Source: Cyanobium sp. Cruz-8D1 (GTDB taxonomy: Bacteria; Cyanobacteriota; Cyanobacteriia; PCC-6307; Cyanobiaceae). Taken from it: a stretch of DNA of 64,000 nt. How positions within the stretch are numbered: the first letter of the stretch is position 1; every line of letters begins with the position of its first letter. The position numbers and the translations under genes are program-made. Below the pieces are notes generated by a model. That model was given only the letters and a program-made list of their open reading frames with translations. It was not told the origin of the DNA and did no database searches. The DNA lies in NCBI RefSeq assembly GCF_024345975.1, contig NZ_JAGQCD010000016.1:1-64000 (forward strand), written 5' to 3'. Positions 15,040 to 23,823 of the stretch are shown here, in pieces.

Positions 15040-16820
15040 TGGTGCGCGCTGCCGGCGGCGGGGTCGGCCCCTCCACCACCCGCCACACCGGGACAGGCCA
15101 TCAGGCCGCCCTCCTGTTCACCGTGATGCTGCTGATCCTGGCGGCCATCCTCGGCCGGCTCGCCTGGCTCCAGCTGCTGCATGGGGCCGAGAACCGGGCC
15201 ATGGCCGATGAGAACCGGATCCGCCTGTTGCCGCGCAACCCCGTGCGGGGGAGGCTGCTGGACCGCAAGGGCCGGGTGCTGGCCACCAATCGCCTCACCT
15301 ACAACCTCTACCTCCAGCCCCTTCAGGTCGACGACCGCCGCTGGCCCGAGCTGCGCGACCGGCTCGCCACCCTGCTGGCTCTGCCCGCCGACCGGCTCGA
15401 GGCCCAGCGCAAGAGCGGCGCCAACGCCGAAGGCTTCCGGATCCCCCTGGCCCTCGCGCTGACACCGGTGCAGGTGCTGCGCTTCCGGGAGCAGGCCGGA
15501 TCCCTGCAGGGGGCGGAGGTGTCCGAAGACGTGCTGCGGGCCTATCCCGACGGCAGCCTGGGGGCCCATGTGATGGGCTACACCAGCAGCATCACCGAGG
15601 AGGAGTACGCCGCCCTCAGGGATCACGGCTACCGCATCAGCGATCGCATCGGCCGCAGCGGGCTGGAGAAGATCTACGAAACCCACCTGCGTGGTGAGTG
15701 GGGCGGCCAGCAGCTGGAGGTCAATGCCGAGGGCCAGGTGCAGCGCGTCTTGGGGGACAAGCCCGCCAAGGCCGGCAAGGATCTGCGCCTCACTCTCGAT
15801 CTCGACCTGCAGCGGGCGGCGGAGAAGGCCCTCGACGGGGTGCGCAAGGGGGCGATCGTGGCGATGGATCCCCAGACCGGTGCCGTGCGGGCCATGGCCA
15901 GCCGGCCCAACTTCAATCCCAACATCTTTTCTGACGGCCCCACCACGGCCCAGTGGAACAGCCTCAACCGGCCGGAGGCGCCGATGCTGAACCGGGCCTT
16001 CCAGGGCTTCCCGCCGGCCAGCACCTTCAAGGTCATCACCACGATCGCCGGCATCGAGTCTGGCAAGCTCAATGAAACATCCACCGTGCCGACGGTGGGC
16101 TCCTTCTGCTACTACGGCCAATGTTATGCCGACCACGGCTCCTTCGGCAGCATCGGCTTCCCCTTCGCCCTTGGGGTGAGCAGCAACAGCTTTTTTTACA
16201 AGGTGGGGCTGATGGTCGGCCCCGAAGAGATGTTCAAGGCGGCCCGCCGCCTGGGCTTCGGCAGCCGCACCGGCAGCGAGCTGGCCGCCGAGGAATCCCC
16301 CGGGCTGCTGGGGGACCGGGCCTGGAAGAAGGAGGTGCTCGGCGAACCCTGGACGCCGGTCGACACGATCACCTCTTCGATCGGCCAGGGCGCGGTGACC
16401 GTCACCCCGCTGCAGATGGCCCGGCTCTACGCGGCGGTGGCCAACGGCGGCTGGCTGGTGACCCCCCACCTGGTGGAACGCGAGTATCCCCGCCAATGGC
16501 TGGGGCTGAAGCCGGCCACCCTGCGGGTGCTGCATGACGGCCTGCGCCAGGCGGTCACCACCGGCACGGCCACCATCCTCAACGACCCCAGCCTGCCGCC
16601 CGTGGCCGGCAAGACCGGTACCGCCGAGGATCCACCCCGCCCCGACCACGCCTGGTTCGGTGGCTATGCCCCGGCCACCGGCAAGCCCACCCTGGTGATC
16701 GTGGCCTTCGGCGAGAACTCCGGTGGTTACGGCGGCACGGTGGCGGCACCGATGGTGAAGGCCCTGATGAGCGTCTGGTTCCGGGGGGTGAAGCCGCCGG
16801 CGCCGCTCAAGCCGGGATGA
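15039..16820 (+). CDS. mrdA: penicillin-binding protein 2 (peptidoglycan transpeptidase)
   Basis: A 593-residue class B PBP. A single N-terminal membrane span lies at about residues 23-45 (LLFTVMLLILAAILGRLAWL). The pedestal domain starts with RNPVRGRLLDRKGRVLATN. The transpeptidase domain holds the three catalytic motifs: S328-x-x-K in PASTFK, S381-S-N383, and K525-T-G-T. It cross-links peptidoglycan for cell elongation, partnered by RodA elsewhere. The 3' end overlaps the convergent sqdX gene by 14 bases. Confidence 0.93.
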   Translation: MVRAAGGGVGPSTTRHTGTGHQAALLFTVMLLILAAILGRLAWLQLLHGAENRAMADENRIRLLPRNPVRGRLLDRKGRVLATNRLTYNLYLQPLQVDDRRWPELRDRLATLLALPADRLEAQRKSGANAEGFRIPLALALTPVQVLRFREQAGSLQGAEVSEDVLRAYPDGSLGAHVMGYTSSITEEEYAALRDHGYRISDRIGRSGLEKIYETHLRGEWGGQQLEVNAEGQVQRVLGDKPAKAGKDLRLTLDLDLQRAAEKALDGVRKGAIVAMDPQTGAVRAMASRPNFNPNIFSDGPTTAQWNSLNRPEAPMLNRAFQGFPPASTFKVITTIAGIESGKLNETSTVPTVGSFCYYGQCYADHGSFGSIGFPFALGVSSNSFFYKVGLMVGPEEMFKAARRLGFGSRTGSELAAEESPGLLGDRAWKKEVLGEPWTPVDTITSSIGQGAVTVTPLQMARLYAAVANGGWLVTPHLVEREYPRQWLGLKPATLRVLHDGLRQAVTTGTATILNDPSLPPVAGKTGTAEDPPRPDHAWFGGYAPATGKPTLVIVAFGENSGGYGGTVAAPMVKALMSVWFRGVKPPAPLKPG

Positions 16821-17925
16821 GCACCTGGCGGTAGTAGCCCTGAAGCTGGGCCGTGGCGCTGGGCCAGCCCCAGCGTTCGGCCTCCTCGCGGGCGGCCAGG
16901 CGCAGCTGGCGGCGGGCCGCCGGGTCCCCGAGCAGTCGTTCGACGGCCGTCGGCAGGCTGGCGGGCTGATCGGGGTCGTACAGGCAGCCGTTGACGCCGT
17001 CACTGACGATGTCGGGGATGCCGCCCCGGTTGGCCCCCACCACCGGGCAACCGGCGGCCATGGCCTCCAGCAGCACCAGGCCGAGGGTTTCGGTGCTCGA
17101 CGGGAACAGGAAGGCATCGCCACTGGCATAGGCCGAGGCCAGCTCCTCACCGGCCAGATAGCCCACGAAGGTGGTGGCGGTGCCTTCGAAATGGCGCTCC
17201 AGCTGCTGGCGGTGGGGACCGTCTCCCACCAGGGCCAGGCGGGTCTGGGGCATGGCGTCCAGCACCGGCCGGATCCGGTCGATCTGCTTTTCCGCCGAGA
17301 GCCGGCCGATGTAGAGCAGCAGATGGCCGGTGTCGTCGTGGCTGCCGTGGAGCCGCTGGCGCATGGCGGCGGAGGCCAGTTCGGGGCGGAACAGGTCGGT
17401 GTCGACGCCGCGCTGCCACAGGGCCGTGTGCTGGATGCCCCTGGAGGCCAGCTCCTCCACCATGGCGGTGGAGGTGCAGAGATTGAGCTGGGCCTGGTTG
17501 TGGGCGGCCTTGAGCAGTTCCCAAAGCAGGGGCTCCAGCATCCCCATGCCGTAATGCTCCAGGTACTTGGGCAGGTGGGTGTGGTAACTGGCCACCAGCG
17601 GCAGACCACGGCTGCGGGCCAGCCAGATGCCCCCCAGGCCGAGCACGGCGGGGTTCACCACGTGGACCAGATCGGGAGCGAAGCGATCCAGGGCCTCGGA
17701 GACCGCCGGCCGCGGCAGGGCCAGCTTCAGTTCGGGATAAAGCGGCAGGGGCATCGCCGGTACCCCCACCACCCGGGCCCCCATGTACGACTCGGGGGCC
17801 CCTTCGGGGCAGAAGATCAGCACCTCATCGCCGGCCGCCACCAGCTGCTGCACTGTCTTGGTGAGCCGCGTGACGATGCCATCGACCTTCGGCAGGAAGG
17901 TTTCGGTGAAAAAGGCGATCTTCAC
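16807..17925 (-). CDS. sqdX: sulfoquinovosyldiacylglycerol synthase, GT4 glycosyltransferase
   Basis: About 372 residues starting at GTG with VKIAFFTETFLPKVDGI, the signature opening of SqdX. A Rossmann GT-B fold follows: PDLVHVVNPAVLGLGG, SYHTHLPKYLEHYGMG, LLLYIGRLSAEKQIDR, and the EX7E donor site in SSTETLGLVLLEA. It transfers sulfoquinovose from UDP-sulfoquinovose to diacylglycerol at the membrane to form the thylakoid lipid SQDG. It starts 10 bp after sqdB, with which it forms an operon. Longer upstream reading of the frame was rejected because it runs through sqdB. Confidence 0.93.
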   Translation of the reverse strand: MKIAFFTETFLPKVDGIVTRLTKTVQQLVAAGDEVLIFCPEGAPESYMGARVVGVPAMPLPLYPELKLALPRPAVSEALDRFAPDLVHVVNPAVLGLGGIWLARSRGLPLVASYHTHLPKYLEHYGMGMLEPLLWELLKAAHNQAQLNLCTSTAMVEELASRGIQHTALWQRGVDTDLFRPELASAAMRQRLHGSHDDTGHLLLYIGRLSAEKQIDRIRPVLDAMPQTRLALVGDGPHRQQLERHFEGTATTFVGYLAGEELASAYASGDAFLFPSSTETLGLVLLEAMAAGCPVVGANRGGIPDIVSDGVNGCLYDPDQPASLPTAVERLLGDPAARRQLRLAAREEAERWGWPSATAQLQGYYRQVLIPA

Positions 17926-17935
17926 AGGCGGGTGA

Positions 17936-19132
17936 TCAGGCGAAGGCCTTGATCGCTTCGGCTTGGCGCTGGGTCCAGGCTGACAGGCAGGGGATCTTGG
18001 AGCGGTCGCAGCGGTCGGCCCAGCGGCGGGCCACGTCCACCACCTCAACCAGGAGGCCGTCATCGAGGGTGGTGGGCTTGAGGCCCAGCTCAATGAAGCA
18101 GCGGTTGTCGACGATCAGATCGTTCTCGATCGCCTCCTTGCGGGGGTTGGGCAGGTAGTTGATCTCGGCGTCGGTGAGGGCGGCCACCTTGCGGGCCAGT
18201 TCGCCCACCTGGTGGCTCTCGGTCATCTGGTTGAAGATCTTCACCTTCTCGCCGGGCTCGGGGGGGTGCTCCAGGGCCAGCTGGACGCAGCGCACCGAAT
18301 CGCGGATGTGGATGAAGGCCCGCGTCTGGCCGCCGGTGCCATGGACGGTGAGGGGATAGCCGATCGCGGCCTGCATCAGGAAGCGGTTCAGCACGGTGCC
18401 GTAGTCGCCGTCGTAGTCGAAGCGGTTGGTGAGCCGCGGATCCCGCTCGGTGAGGTCGGTGTTGGTGCCCCAGACGATGCCCTGATGCAGGTCGGTCACC
18501 CGGATCGCGTCGTTCTTGTTGTAGTAGAAAAACAGCAGCTGATCCAGGGTCTTCGTCATGTGATAGATGCTGCCCGGATCCGTGGGGTGCAGGATCTTCT
18601 CGGTGAAGCAGGTGCCGTCGGGCTGGGGCACCTCCACGGTGAGGTAGCCCTCTGGGATCGTGGCACCGCGGTGGGACCCGTAGCCGTAGACGCCCATGGT
18701 GCCGAGGTGCACGATGTGGACGTCAAGGCCGCTGTCGACGATGGCCGCCAGCAGGTTGTGGGTGCCGTTGACGTTGTTGTCAACGGTGTAGCGCTTGGTG
18801 GCGCTGCTCTTCATCGAGTAGGGGGCGGCCCGCTGCTCGGCGAAGTGGACGATGGCCGAGGGGCGCTCGCTGCGCAGCAGCGCCAGCAGCCGGTCGTACT
18901 CCGCGGCGATGTCGAGATGCACAAAGCGCATCGTGCGGCCACCCACCTGGTCCCAGGCCCGCAGGCGGTCCTGGATGGTCGCGATCGGCGTCAGCGACTC
19001 GACGCCCAGATCAATGTCGATCTTTCGTCGACTGAGGTTGTCGACGATGACGACGTCATGTCCGGCTTCGGCCAGGTTCACGGCACAGGGCCAACCACAG
19101 AAGCCGTCGCCGCCGAGAACGAGAACCTTCAC
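17936..19132 (-). CDS. sqdB: UDP-sulfoquinovose synthase
   Basis: About 398 residues. VKVLVLGGDGFCGWPCAVNL is the NAD-binding start typical of SqdB, and the short-chain dehydrogenase catalytic set appears as Thr in LGTMGVYGYG and Tyr/Lys in YHMTKTLDQLLFF. It makes UDP-sulfoquinovose from UDP-glucose and sulfite, supplying SqdX downstream. GTG at 19132 was chosen because an AGGAG ribosome binding site lies about 8 bases upstream; an in-frame TTG at 19153 has none. Confidence 0.95.
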   Translation of the reverse strand: MKVLVLGGDGFCGWPCAVNLAEAGHDVVIVDNLSRRKIDIDLGVESLTPIATIQDRLRAWDQVGGRTMRFVHLDIAAEYDRLLALLRSERPSAIVHFAEQRAAPYSMKSSATKRYTVDNNVNGTHNLLAAIVDSGLDVHIVHLGTMGVYGYGSHRGATIPEGYLTVEVPQPDGTCFTEKILHPTDPGSIYHMTKTLDQLLFFYYNKNDAIRVTDLHQGIVWGTNTDLTERDPRLTNRFDYDGDYGTVLNRFLMQAAIGYPLTVHGTGGQTRAFIHIRDSVRCVQLALEHPPEPGEKVKIFNQMTESHQVGELARKVAALTDAEINYLPNPRKEAIENDLIVDNRCFIELGLKPTTLDDGLLVEVVDVARRWADRCDRSKIPCLSAWTQRQAEAIKAFA

Positions 19133-19200
19133 CCCAGACTCCTGAACGAGCAATTGCTCAGACGGGCAAGCTACTACAGGCCTCAGAGGCCCCTCCAGCC

Positions 19201-19365
19201 TCAGCTGATGCCGGCGGCCACCGCCACCATCACGGTCACCAGCACGAGGCCGCCGATCAGCAGCATCCTGTTGGCGCCGTTGGGCTCTCCCTGCTCCTGG
19301 AGCACCATGCGGGGCTCCTTGGCAAAGGCATTCAGCTTGCCGCCGTCTTCTTCGGTGACCTGCAT
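19201..19365 (-). CDS. Psb34-like small photosystem II assembly protein (ssl1498 family)
   Basis: A 54-residue protein. The polar N-terminus contains EEDGGKLNAFAKEPRM, matching the conserved EGGRLNNFAxEP block of the ssl1498/Psb34 family. One membrane helix follows (RMLLIGGLVLVTVMVAVAAG) and it ends IS, as family members do. Psb34 associates with CP47 during photosystem II assembly and is related in its N-terminal part to high-light-inducible proteins. ATG at 19365 gives the family length; the frame continues to 19389 but the extra residues do not fit. Confidence 0.75.
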   Translation of the reverse strand: MQVTEEDGGKLNAFAKEPRMVLQEQGEPNGANRMLLIGGLVLVTVMVAVAAGIS

Positions 19366-19423
19366 GGCTGGGGGATCGGGTTGCGGCAAACCCTATGGAG
19401 GGCTGCCTTGATCGCTCCGATCG

Positions 19424-20308
19424 TCAATGGATCGTCACACGCCCTTCCAGTGGGGAACTGGCCCTGGCGTCGACCCGCTGCGGCAGCCGGCCCGCCAGCA
19501 GGGCGGTGCGACCGGCTTCGGTGGCCAGGGCCATGGCCCTCGCCATCGCCGGGGGATCCCCCGCCAGGGCGATGGCGCTGTTGATCAGCAGGGCATCGGC
19601 GCCCATCTCCATCGCCTGGGCGGCTTCGCTGGGCACCCCGAGGCCCGCATCCACCACCACCGGGACGCTGGCGTTTTCGATGATCAGGGCAATGTTGGCG
19701 GCGTTGCGGATGCCCTGGCCCGAGCCGATCGGCGAGCCCAGCGGCATCACCGTGGCGCAGCCGGCCTCCTCCAGCCGCTTGGCCAGCAGGGGATCGGCGT
19801 TGATGTAGGGCAGCACCACGAAGCCCTCCTTGACCAGCTGTTCAGCGGCCTCAAGGGTGCCGAAGGGATCGGGGAGCAGATGGCGGGAATCGGGGATCAC
19901 CTCCAACTTGACGAAGTTGTTGTCCTCCTGGCCCGCCAGCCGCGCCAGCTCCCGGCCCAGCCGGGCCACCCGCACCGCCTCCTCGGCGGTGGCGCAACCG
20001 GCCGTGTTGGGCAACATCCAGATCCGGCTCCAGTCGATCGCTTCCATCAGGCCGCCGTGGCCCGGGGCCCCGCTCTGGACCCTTCGGACCGCCACCGTGA
20101 CGATCTCGCAGCCGCTGGCCTCCAGGCTGGCCTGCATCGCCTCCAGGCTCGGGTACTTGCCGGTGCCGGTCATCAGACGGCTGCGGAAGCGGCGGCCGGC
20201 GATCACCAACTCGTCGTGGGAGGGGGAGGGGGAGATGGCGGTCAAGGTCGGAGACGGGCGGCGGATGGGCGCATCCCGATTAGTCTGCCCTTTGCCTCCG
20301 AGACCCAT
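19424..20308 (-). CDS. thiG: thiazole synthase
   Basis: ThiG forms the thiazole phosphate of thiamine from deoxyxylulose phosphate, dehydroglycine and ThiS thiocarboxylate. The TIM-barrel core begins [20 protein letters not shown] and contains [10 protein letters not shown] with the reactive Arg region, [16 protein letters not shown] with the imine-forming Lys, and [20 protein letters not shown]. Usual length is about 265 residues, so the first 30 residues of this 294-residue frame are doubtful; a TTG or GTG near 20203-20245 may be the true start. It is divergent from the secreted protein gene at 20312. Confidence 0.93.
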   Translation of the reverse strand: MGLGGKGQTNRDAPIRRPSPTLTAISPSPSHDELVIAGRRFRSRLMTGTGKYPSLEAMQASLEASGCEIVTVAVRRVQSGAPGHGGLMEAIDWSRIWMLPNTAGCATAEEAVRVARLGRELARLAGQEDNNFVKLEVIPDSRHLLPDPFGTLEAAEQLVKEGFVVLPYINADPLLAKRLEEAGCATVMPLGSPIGSGQGIRNAANIALIIENASVPVVVDAGLGVPSEAAQAMEMGADALLINSAIALAGDPPAMARAMALATEAGRTALLAGRLPQRVDARASSPLEGRVTIH

Positions 20309-20311
20309 CCC

Positions 20312-20884
20312 ATGCCGGTGCCCCTGGCCGCTGTGCCCCTGCTGCTTGCCGTCAGCCCGGTGCTTGCCGCCAGCCCCCTGGCCGCCGATGGGTTCGTGCC
20401 CTTCACCCCGCCCTCGATGCAGGCGATCGACCAGGAGGGCGGTGACCGTGGTGGTGAGGTCGAGACCTTCGATCCGATCGCCCGGGCCCGCCTGATCGCT
20501 GAGCAGATGCCCCGTCGCTGGACCGGCCGCTACCAGTCCTTCAGCGGCGGTCCGGCCGTGCCTGTCCAGCTGCGGATCGATGGGGCCACACCGATGGGTC
20601 AGATGGTCGACCTGCGCGGTGCGATGGCCATCGGTGGGGTCGAGTCGCCCGTGCAGGGGAACCTCAACGCCAAGTCAGACCAGCTCGACCTGCTGCTGCT
20701 GGGGGATCCCCTCGGCGGCGCCCTGGAGCCCGGTGGCGCCTTTCAGAGCGTGCAGGGTCTGTCCCTGAGCGGCTGGCGGGCGCCGCGCCTCACAACCCCT
20801 GGTGGGCGCCTGCAATTGATTCCGGAAACAACGGCCACCACCACTCCGTCGGGTCAGCCTGCACCGGTGCGCGGCCTCTGGTGA
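20312..20884 (+). CDS. secreted protein of unknown function, cyanobacterial
   Basis: A 190-residue protein with a Sec signal peptide ([20 protein letters not shown], cleavage near residue 20-25). The mature part contains [20 protein letters not shown] and [20 protein letters not shown], which suggest a small beta-barrel or lipocalin-like periplasmic domain. The C-terminus is Thr/Pro-rich. It starts 4 bases from the ATG of the divergent thiG frame, another hint that thiG starts further in. Confidence 0.6.
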   Translation: MPVPLAAVPLLLAVSPVLAASPLAADGFVPFTPPSMQAIDQEGGDRGGEVETFDPIARARLIAEQMPRRWTGRYQSFSGGPAVPVQLRIDGATPMGQMVDLRGAMAIGGVESPVQGNLNAKSDQLDLLLLGDPLGGALEPGGAFQSVQGLSLSGWRAPRLTTPGGRLQLIPETTATTTPSGQPAPVRGLW

Positions 20885-20917
20885 GGCGCGCCCCTCGGTG
20901 AAATGGCCAGGAGGGCG

Positions 20918-21475
20918 TCAGGAAGCCTTGCCGCCGGGCTCCTGGCCACTGCGGCGTTCCAGGATCGAGAGACGCTTGCGGGCCGTTTTGTTGGAGGCCT
21001 CCAGCTGCAGCACCTGTTCGTAGAGGCTGCGGGCTTCGTCCGGTTTGGCCTGTTTCTCCAGGGCGAAAGCCAGATTGTTGATCGCTACCGGGTAGTCGGC
21101 CTTGGCCCGCAGCGCGGCCCGGTAGTGACGGACAGCCGCGGCGTACTTGGTCTGGGCCGCCAAGGTGAAACCGAGGGCGTTCTCCATCAGGGCCCGGGCC
21201 TCAGCGGGGGCCTTCTCGGCGTCGGCCAGCTTCAGGGCCTGCTTGAGGTTGACCTGCGCCTCGCTGTACAGACGTTTGCGCAGCTGAACCGACGCCAGCT
21301 CATAGAGGGTGGTGGCATCCCTGGGGGGGCTGCTGGCCTTGTCGTTGCCCCCCAGCCGGGCCATGGCGAGCTCGTCGCGCCGCACCCGCAGGATCTGGCG
21401 CCCGACCACAACGGCGGCGATGCCCAGCAAGGCGATCAGGCCCAGCAGGTAGGCCTGGGGCAGCAGGTCGTTCAT
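20918..21475 (-). CDS. Ycf37-like TPR protein
   Basis: A 185-residue protein: an N-terminal membrane anchor (AYLLGLIALLGIAAVVVG, about residues 7-25), then tetratricopeptide repeats from about residue 55 (LYELASVQLRKRLYSEAQVN, later AVRHYRAALRAKADYPVAIN and SLYEQVLQLEASNKTA). This is the architecture of Ycf37, a thylakoid factor that helps photosystem I assembly. ATG at 21475 starts the recognisable protein; the longer frame runs through rplT. It sits 37 bp downstream of rplT on the same strand. Confidence 0.75.
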   Translation of the reverse strand: MNDLLPQAYLLGLIALLGIAAVVVGRQILRVRRDELAMARLGGNDKASSPPRDATTLYELASVQLRKRLYSEAQVNLKQALKLADAEKAPAEARALMENALGFTLAAQTKYAAAVRHYRAALRAKADYPVAINNLAFALEKQAKPDEARSLYEQVLQLEASNKTARKRLSILERRSGQEPGGKAS

Positions 21476-21512
21476 CGGGGCCGGCCGGGTGGTCGCAGCT
21501 GGGAGGACGGCG

Positions 21513-21860
21513 TCAGTGGCCTGCCGCGGTGGCCACGGCGGTGAAGCTGGAGGGATCAGCAACGGCCAGCTGGGCCAGCATCTTGCGGTTGAGGCGCACG
21601 TCGGCACGCTTGAGGCCGCCGATCAGCTTGCTGTAGCTGAGGCCGTTCATGCGGGCCGCAGCGTTGATCCGGGCGATCCAGAGCCGGCGGAAATCACGCT
21701 TGCGGCGGCGACGGTCGCGGTAGGCGTTGCAGAGGGCCTTCATGACCCGCTGGTTGGCGGTGCGGAACAGGCTGCCGTTGCCCCCCTGGAAGCCGCGGGC
21801 GAGGCGAAGGATCTTGTTGCGGCGTTTGCGGGCGACGTTGCCCCTCTTGACGCGGGCCAT
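21513..21860 (-). CDS. rplT: 50S ribosomal protein L20
   Basis: A 115-residue basic protein with the invariant L20 start [20 protein letters not shown], then [17 protein letters not shown] and [21 protein letters not shown]20 binds 23S rRNA early in 50S assembly and in many bacteria represses its own rpmI-rplT operon. It follows rpmI by about 62 bp. infC, usually first in this operon in many bacteria, is about 40 kb away beside miaA. Confidence 0.98.
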   Translation of the reverse strand: MARVKRGNVARKRRNKILRLARGFQGGNGSLFRTANQRVMKALCNAYRDRRRRKRDFRRLWIARINAAARMNGLSYSKLIGGLKRADVRLNRKMLAQLAVADPSSFTAVATAAGH

Positions 21861-21922
21861 GGGAGGTGATCTCTGGGTGGAAAAACAGGAAAGCAGAAGC
21901 TCCTGAAGGAGCTCAACCGGAC

Positions 21923-22123
21923 TCAGCCGGCGTAGGGCAGCATCCGGGCCACGTTGTCGTGGTCGCGATCGTCAACCACAGCCATGGTCCCCAGATAGCG
22001 CTTGCGCTTGGGGCTCTTGTGGTCGAGCAGGTGGTTGAGGAAGGCACGCCGGCGCATGAACTTGCCGGTGCCGGTGGCCTTGAACCGCTTCGCGGCCGCT
22101 TTGCGGGTCTTGAGCTTCGGCAT
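21923..22123 (-). CDS. rpmI: 50S ribosomal protein L35
   Basis: A 66-residue protein starting [20 protein letters not shown] and continuing with [20 protein letters not shown] and an RKRYLGTM block, the full L35 pattern. It is the first gene of the rpmI-rplT pair and is divergent from the SpoIID-like gene, with a 70-bp shared upstream region. Confidence 0.97.
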   Translation of the reverse strand: MPKLKTRKAAAKRFKATGTGKFMRRRAFLNHLLDHKSPKRKRYLGTMAVVDDRDHDNVARMLPYAG

Positions 22124-22193
22124 CTCGGTAGGCGCAGGCACAAAGAAGCACACTACGACGCGGGTGTACCCCCCTCCAACCCCTGCCGTGCCG

Positions 22194-23798
22194 ATGTCGC
22201 TGCGTCCCCCTGTTCTGCCCAGGCTGCTGCTGGTGATGGTGCTCCTGTTCCCGGCCGGCTGCCGGGCCGACCAGGGGCCGCTCGCCCCGCCACCTCTCCC
22301 CACCGCGGGCGCCACCGCTCCGGACGCGCCTGCCCCTGAGCCCTCCGCCCCGATGCACTGGCCGGTGGCCCGGCCGGCCCCGTTGACGGCGGCGAACCCG
22401 GTGCTGTGGGTGGCCCTGGCGGCACGGCTGGGTCCGGTGCCGGCTGAGGCCAAGGCGGCCCAACCCCTGCGGCTACGCAGTAACAGCGGCTTGCTCACCC
22501 TGATCGATGCCACTGGGCAGCGCTTCCAGTCCCCCGAGCTGGTGCTGCACTGGCGCCGCGAGGGCCTGGCCCAGCCCACGCCACTGCGGCGCCGCGTGCT
22601 GGGACCGTTCGCCAGCTTCGAGAGCGCCGAGCAGGCGGCCGGGCTCTGGCGCGCCGCGGGGGTGGAGGCCGCGATCGCCAGGCCCCGCGACTGGGAGGTG
22701 TGGGCTCCGGCCGGGGCACCCGAGCCCGCCTCGCTTCCCGACGGCGTGCGGCTGACCGGCTTCGAGCGGACGGTCGCCGAGCGGGTCGGGTTGGAGCTGC
22801 GCCGGGCCCAGGGGGTGGTGCCCCTGGTTGGCCCGATCAGGATCGAGGCCCCCGGGGGCCTGCTCTGGAAGCAGGGGGCCTACACCGGCCCTTTCCAGCT
22901 GCTGGCCGATGCGCACGGAGGCTGGAGCCTGGTGGAGCAGGTGCCCCTGGAGCGCTATCTGGAGGGCGTGGTTCCCCACGAGATCGGTGCCGGGGTGCCG
23001 GCGGCGGCCCTTGAGGCCCAGGCCGTGCTGGCGCGCACCTGGGCGGTGCGCAACCAGCACCGCTTCGTGGTGGACGGCTACCACCTCTGCGCCGACACCC
23101 AGTGCCAGGTGTACAGCGATCCCCGCCACGCCGGCGCCGCCGTACGCCAGGCCATCGCCGCCACCCGGCTGGCCGTGCTGATCGGCGCCGATGGGCCCAT
23201 CCACGCCGTTTACCACGCCAGCAACGGAGGCGTCAGCGCCGCCTTCCAGGAGGCCTGGAGCGGTGCGCCGGTCCCGTACCTGAACGCCTTCCCCGACGGG
23301 CCCGCCTCCTTCCAGGCCCGGTTCCCCGTGCCCCTGGCCGCGGCGGCCCTGCCGGTGCTGCTGCGGGACGGGCAGGCGGCCTGGGGGGCCGACCATCCCG
23401 TGTTCCGCTGGCAGCGGCAGCTCACGGCCGCCCAGATCGCCGCCGCCCTGGGGCCGGAGCGGGGGGTGGGGCGGCCCACGGCCCTGAAGGTGCTGGCCCG
23501 CGGCCCCAGCGGCCGGGTGCTGGCCCTGGAGGTGCAGGGAACGGAGGGCCGCACCGTGTTGCGGCTGGATGCCATCCGCCGCACCCTGCGCACCTTGCCC
23601 AGCACCCTGTTCACCCTGCAGCCGGCGGGAGCGGGGGTCTGGCAGCTGGTCGGCGGGGGCTTCGGCCATGGGGCCGGTCTCTCCCAGGCGGGAGCGATCG
23701 ATCTGGCCGGCCGCGGCTGGAGCACGCGCCGGATCCTGGCGCACTATTACCCCGGCACCACGTTGCAGCCCCTCGGTGCCGGCGCCGATTCCCCTTAG
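22194..23798 (+). CDS. SpoIID/LytB-domain lipoprotein
   Basis: About 534 residues. A lipoprotein signal ([14 protein letters not shown]) is followed by a Pro/Ala-rich stretch. From about residue 225 a SpoIID domain is clear: [54 protein letters not shown], and [20 protein letters not shown] near the end. SpoIID enzymes are glycan-binding lytic transglycosylases; cyanobacterial homologues probably remodel septal or lateral peptidoglycan. The ATG at 22194 gives the signal peptide; the frame upstream is antisense to rpmI. Confidence 0.88.
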   Translation: MSLRPPVLPRLLLVMVLLFPAGCRADQGPLAPPPLPTAGATAPDAPAPEPSAPMHWPVARPAPLTAANPVLWVALAARLGPVPAEAKAAQPLRLRSNSGLLTLIDATGQRFQSPELVLHWRREGLAQPTPLRRRVLGPFASFESAEQAAGLWRAAGVEAAIARPRDWEVWAPAGAPEPASLPDGVRLTGFERTVAERVGLELRRAQGVVPLVGPIRIEAPGGLLWKQGAYTGPFQLLADAHGGWSLVEQVPLERYLEGVVPHEIGAGVPAAALEAQAVLARTWAVRNQHRFVVDGYHLCADTQCQVYSDPRHAGAAVRQAIAATRLAVLIGADGPIHAVYHASNGGVSAAFQEAWSGAPVPYLNAFPDGPASFQARFPVPLAAAALPVLLRDGQAAWGADHPVFRWQRQLTAAQIAAALGPERGVGRPTALKVLARGPSGRVLALEVQGTEGRTVLRLDAIRRTLRTLPSTLFTLQPAGAGVWQLVGGGFGHGAGLSQAGAIDLAGRGWSTRRILAHYYPGTTLQPLGAGADSP

Positions 23799-23823
23799 AG
23801 TCACAACCTGGATGAGGACCACC

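Noticed and set aside
14898-17609. A 903-codon minus-strand frame across mrdA and sqdX
   Set aside because: It lies opposite PBP2 and in the wrong frame of sqdX; residues are low-complexity Gly/Ala/Arg/Pro and show no motif.
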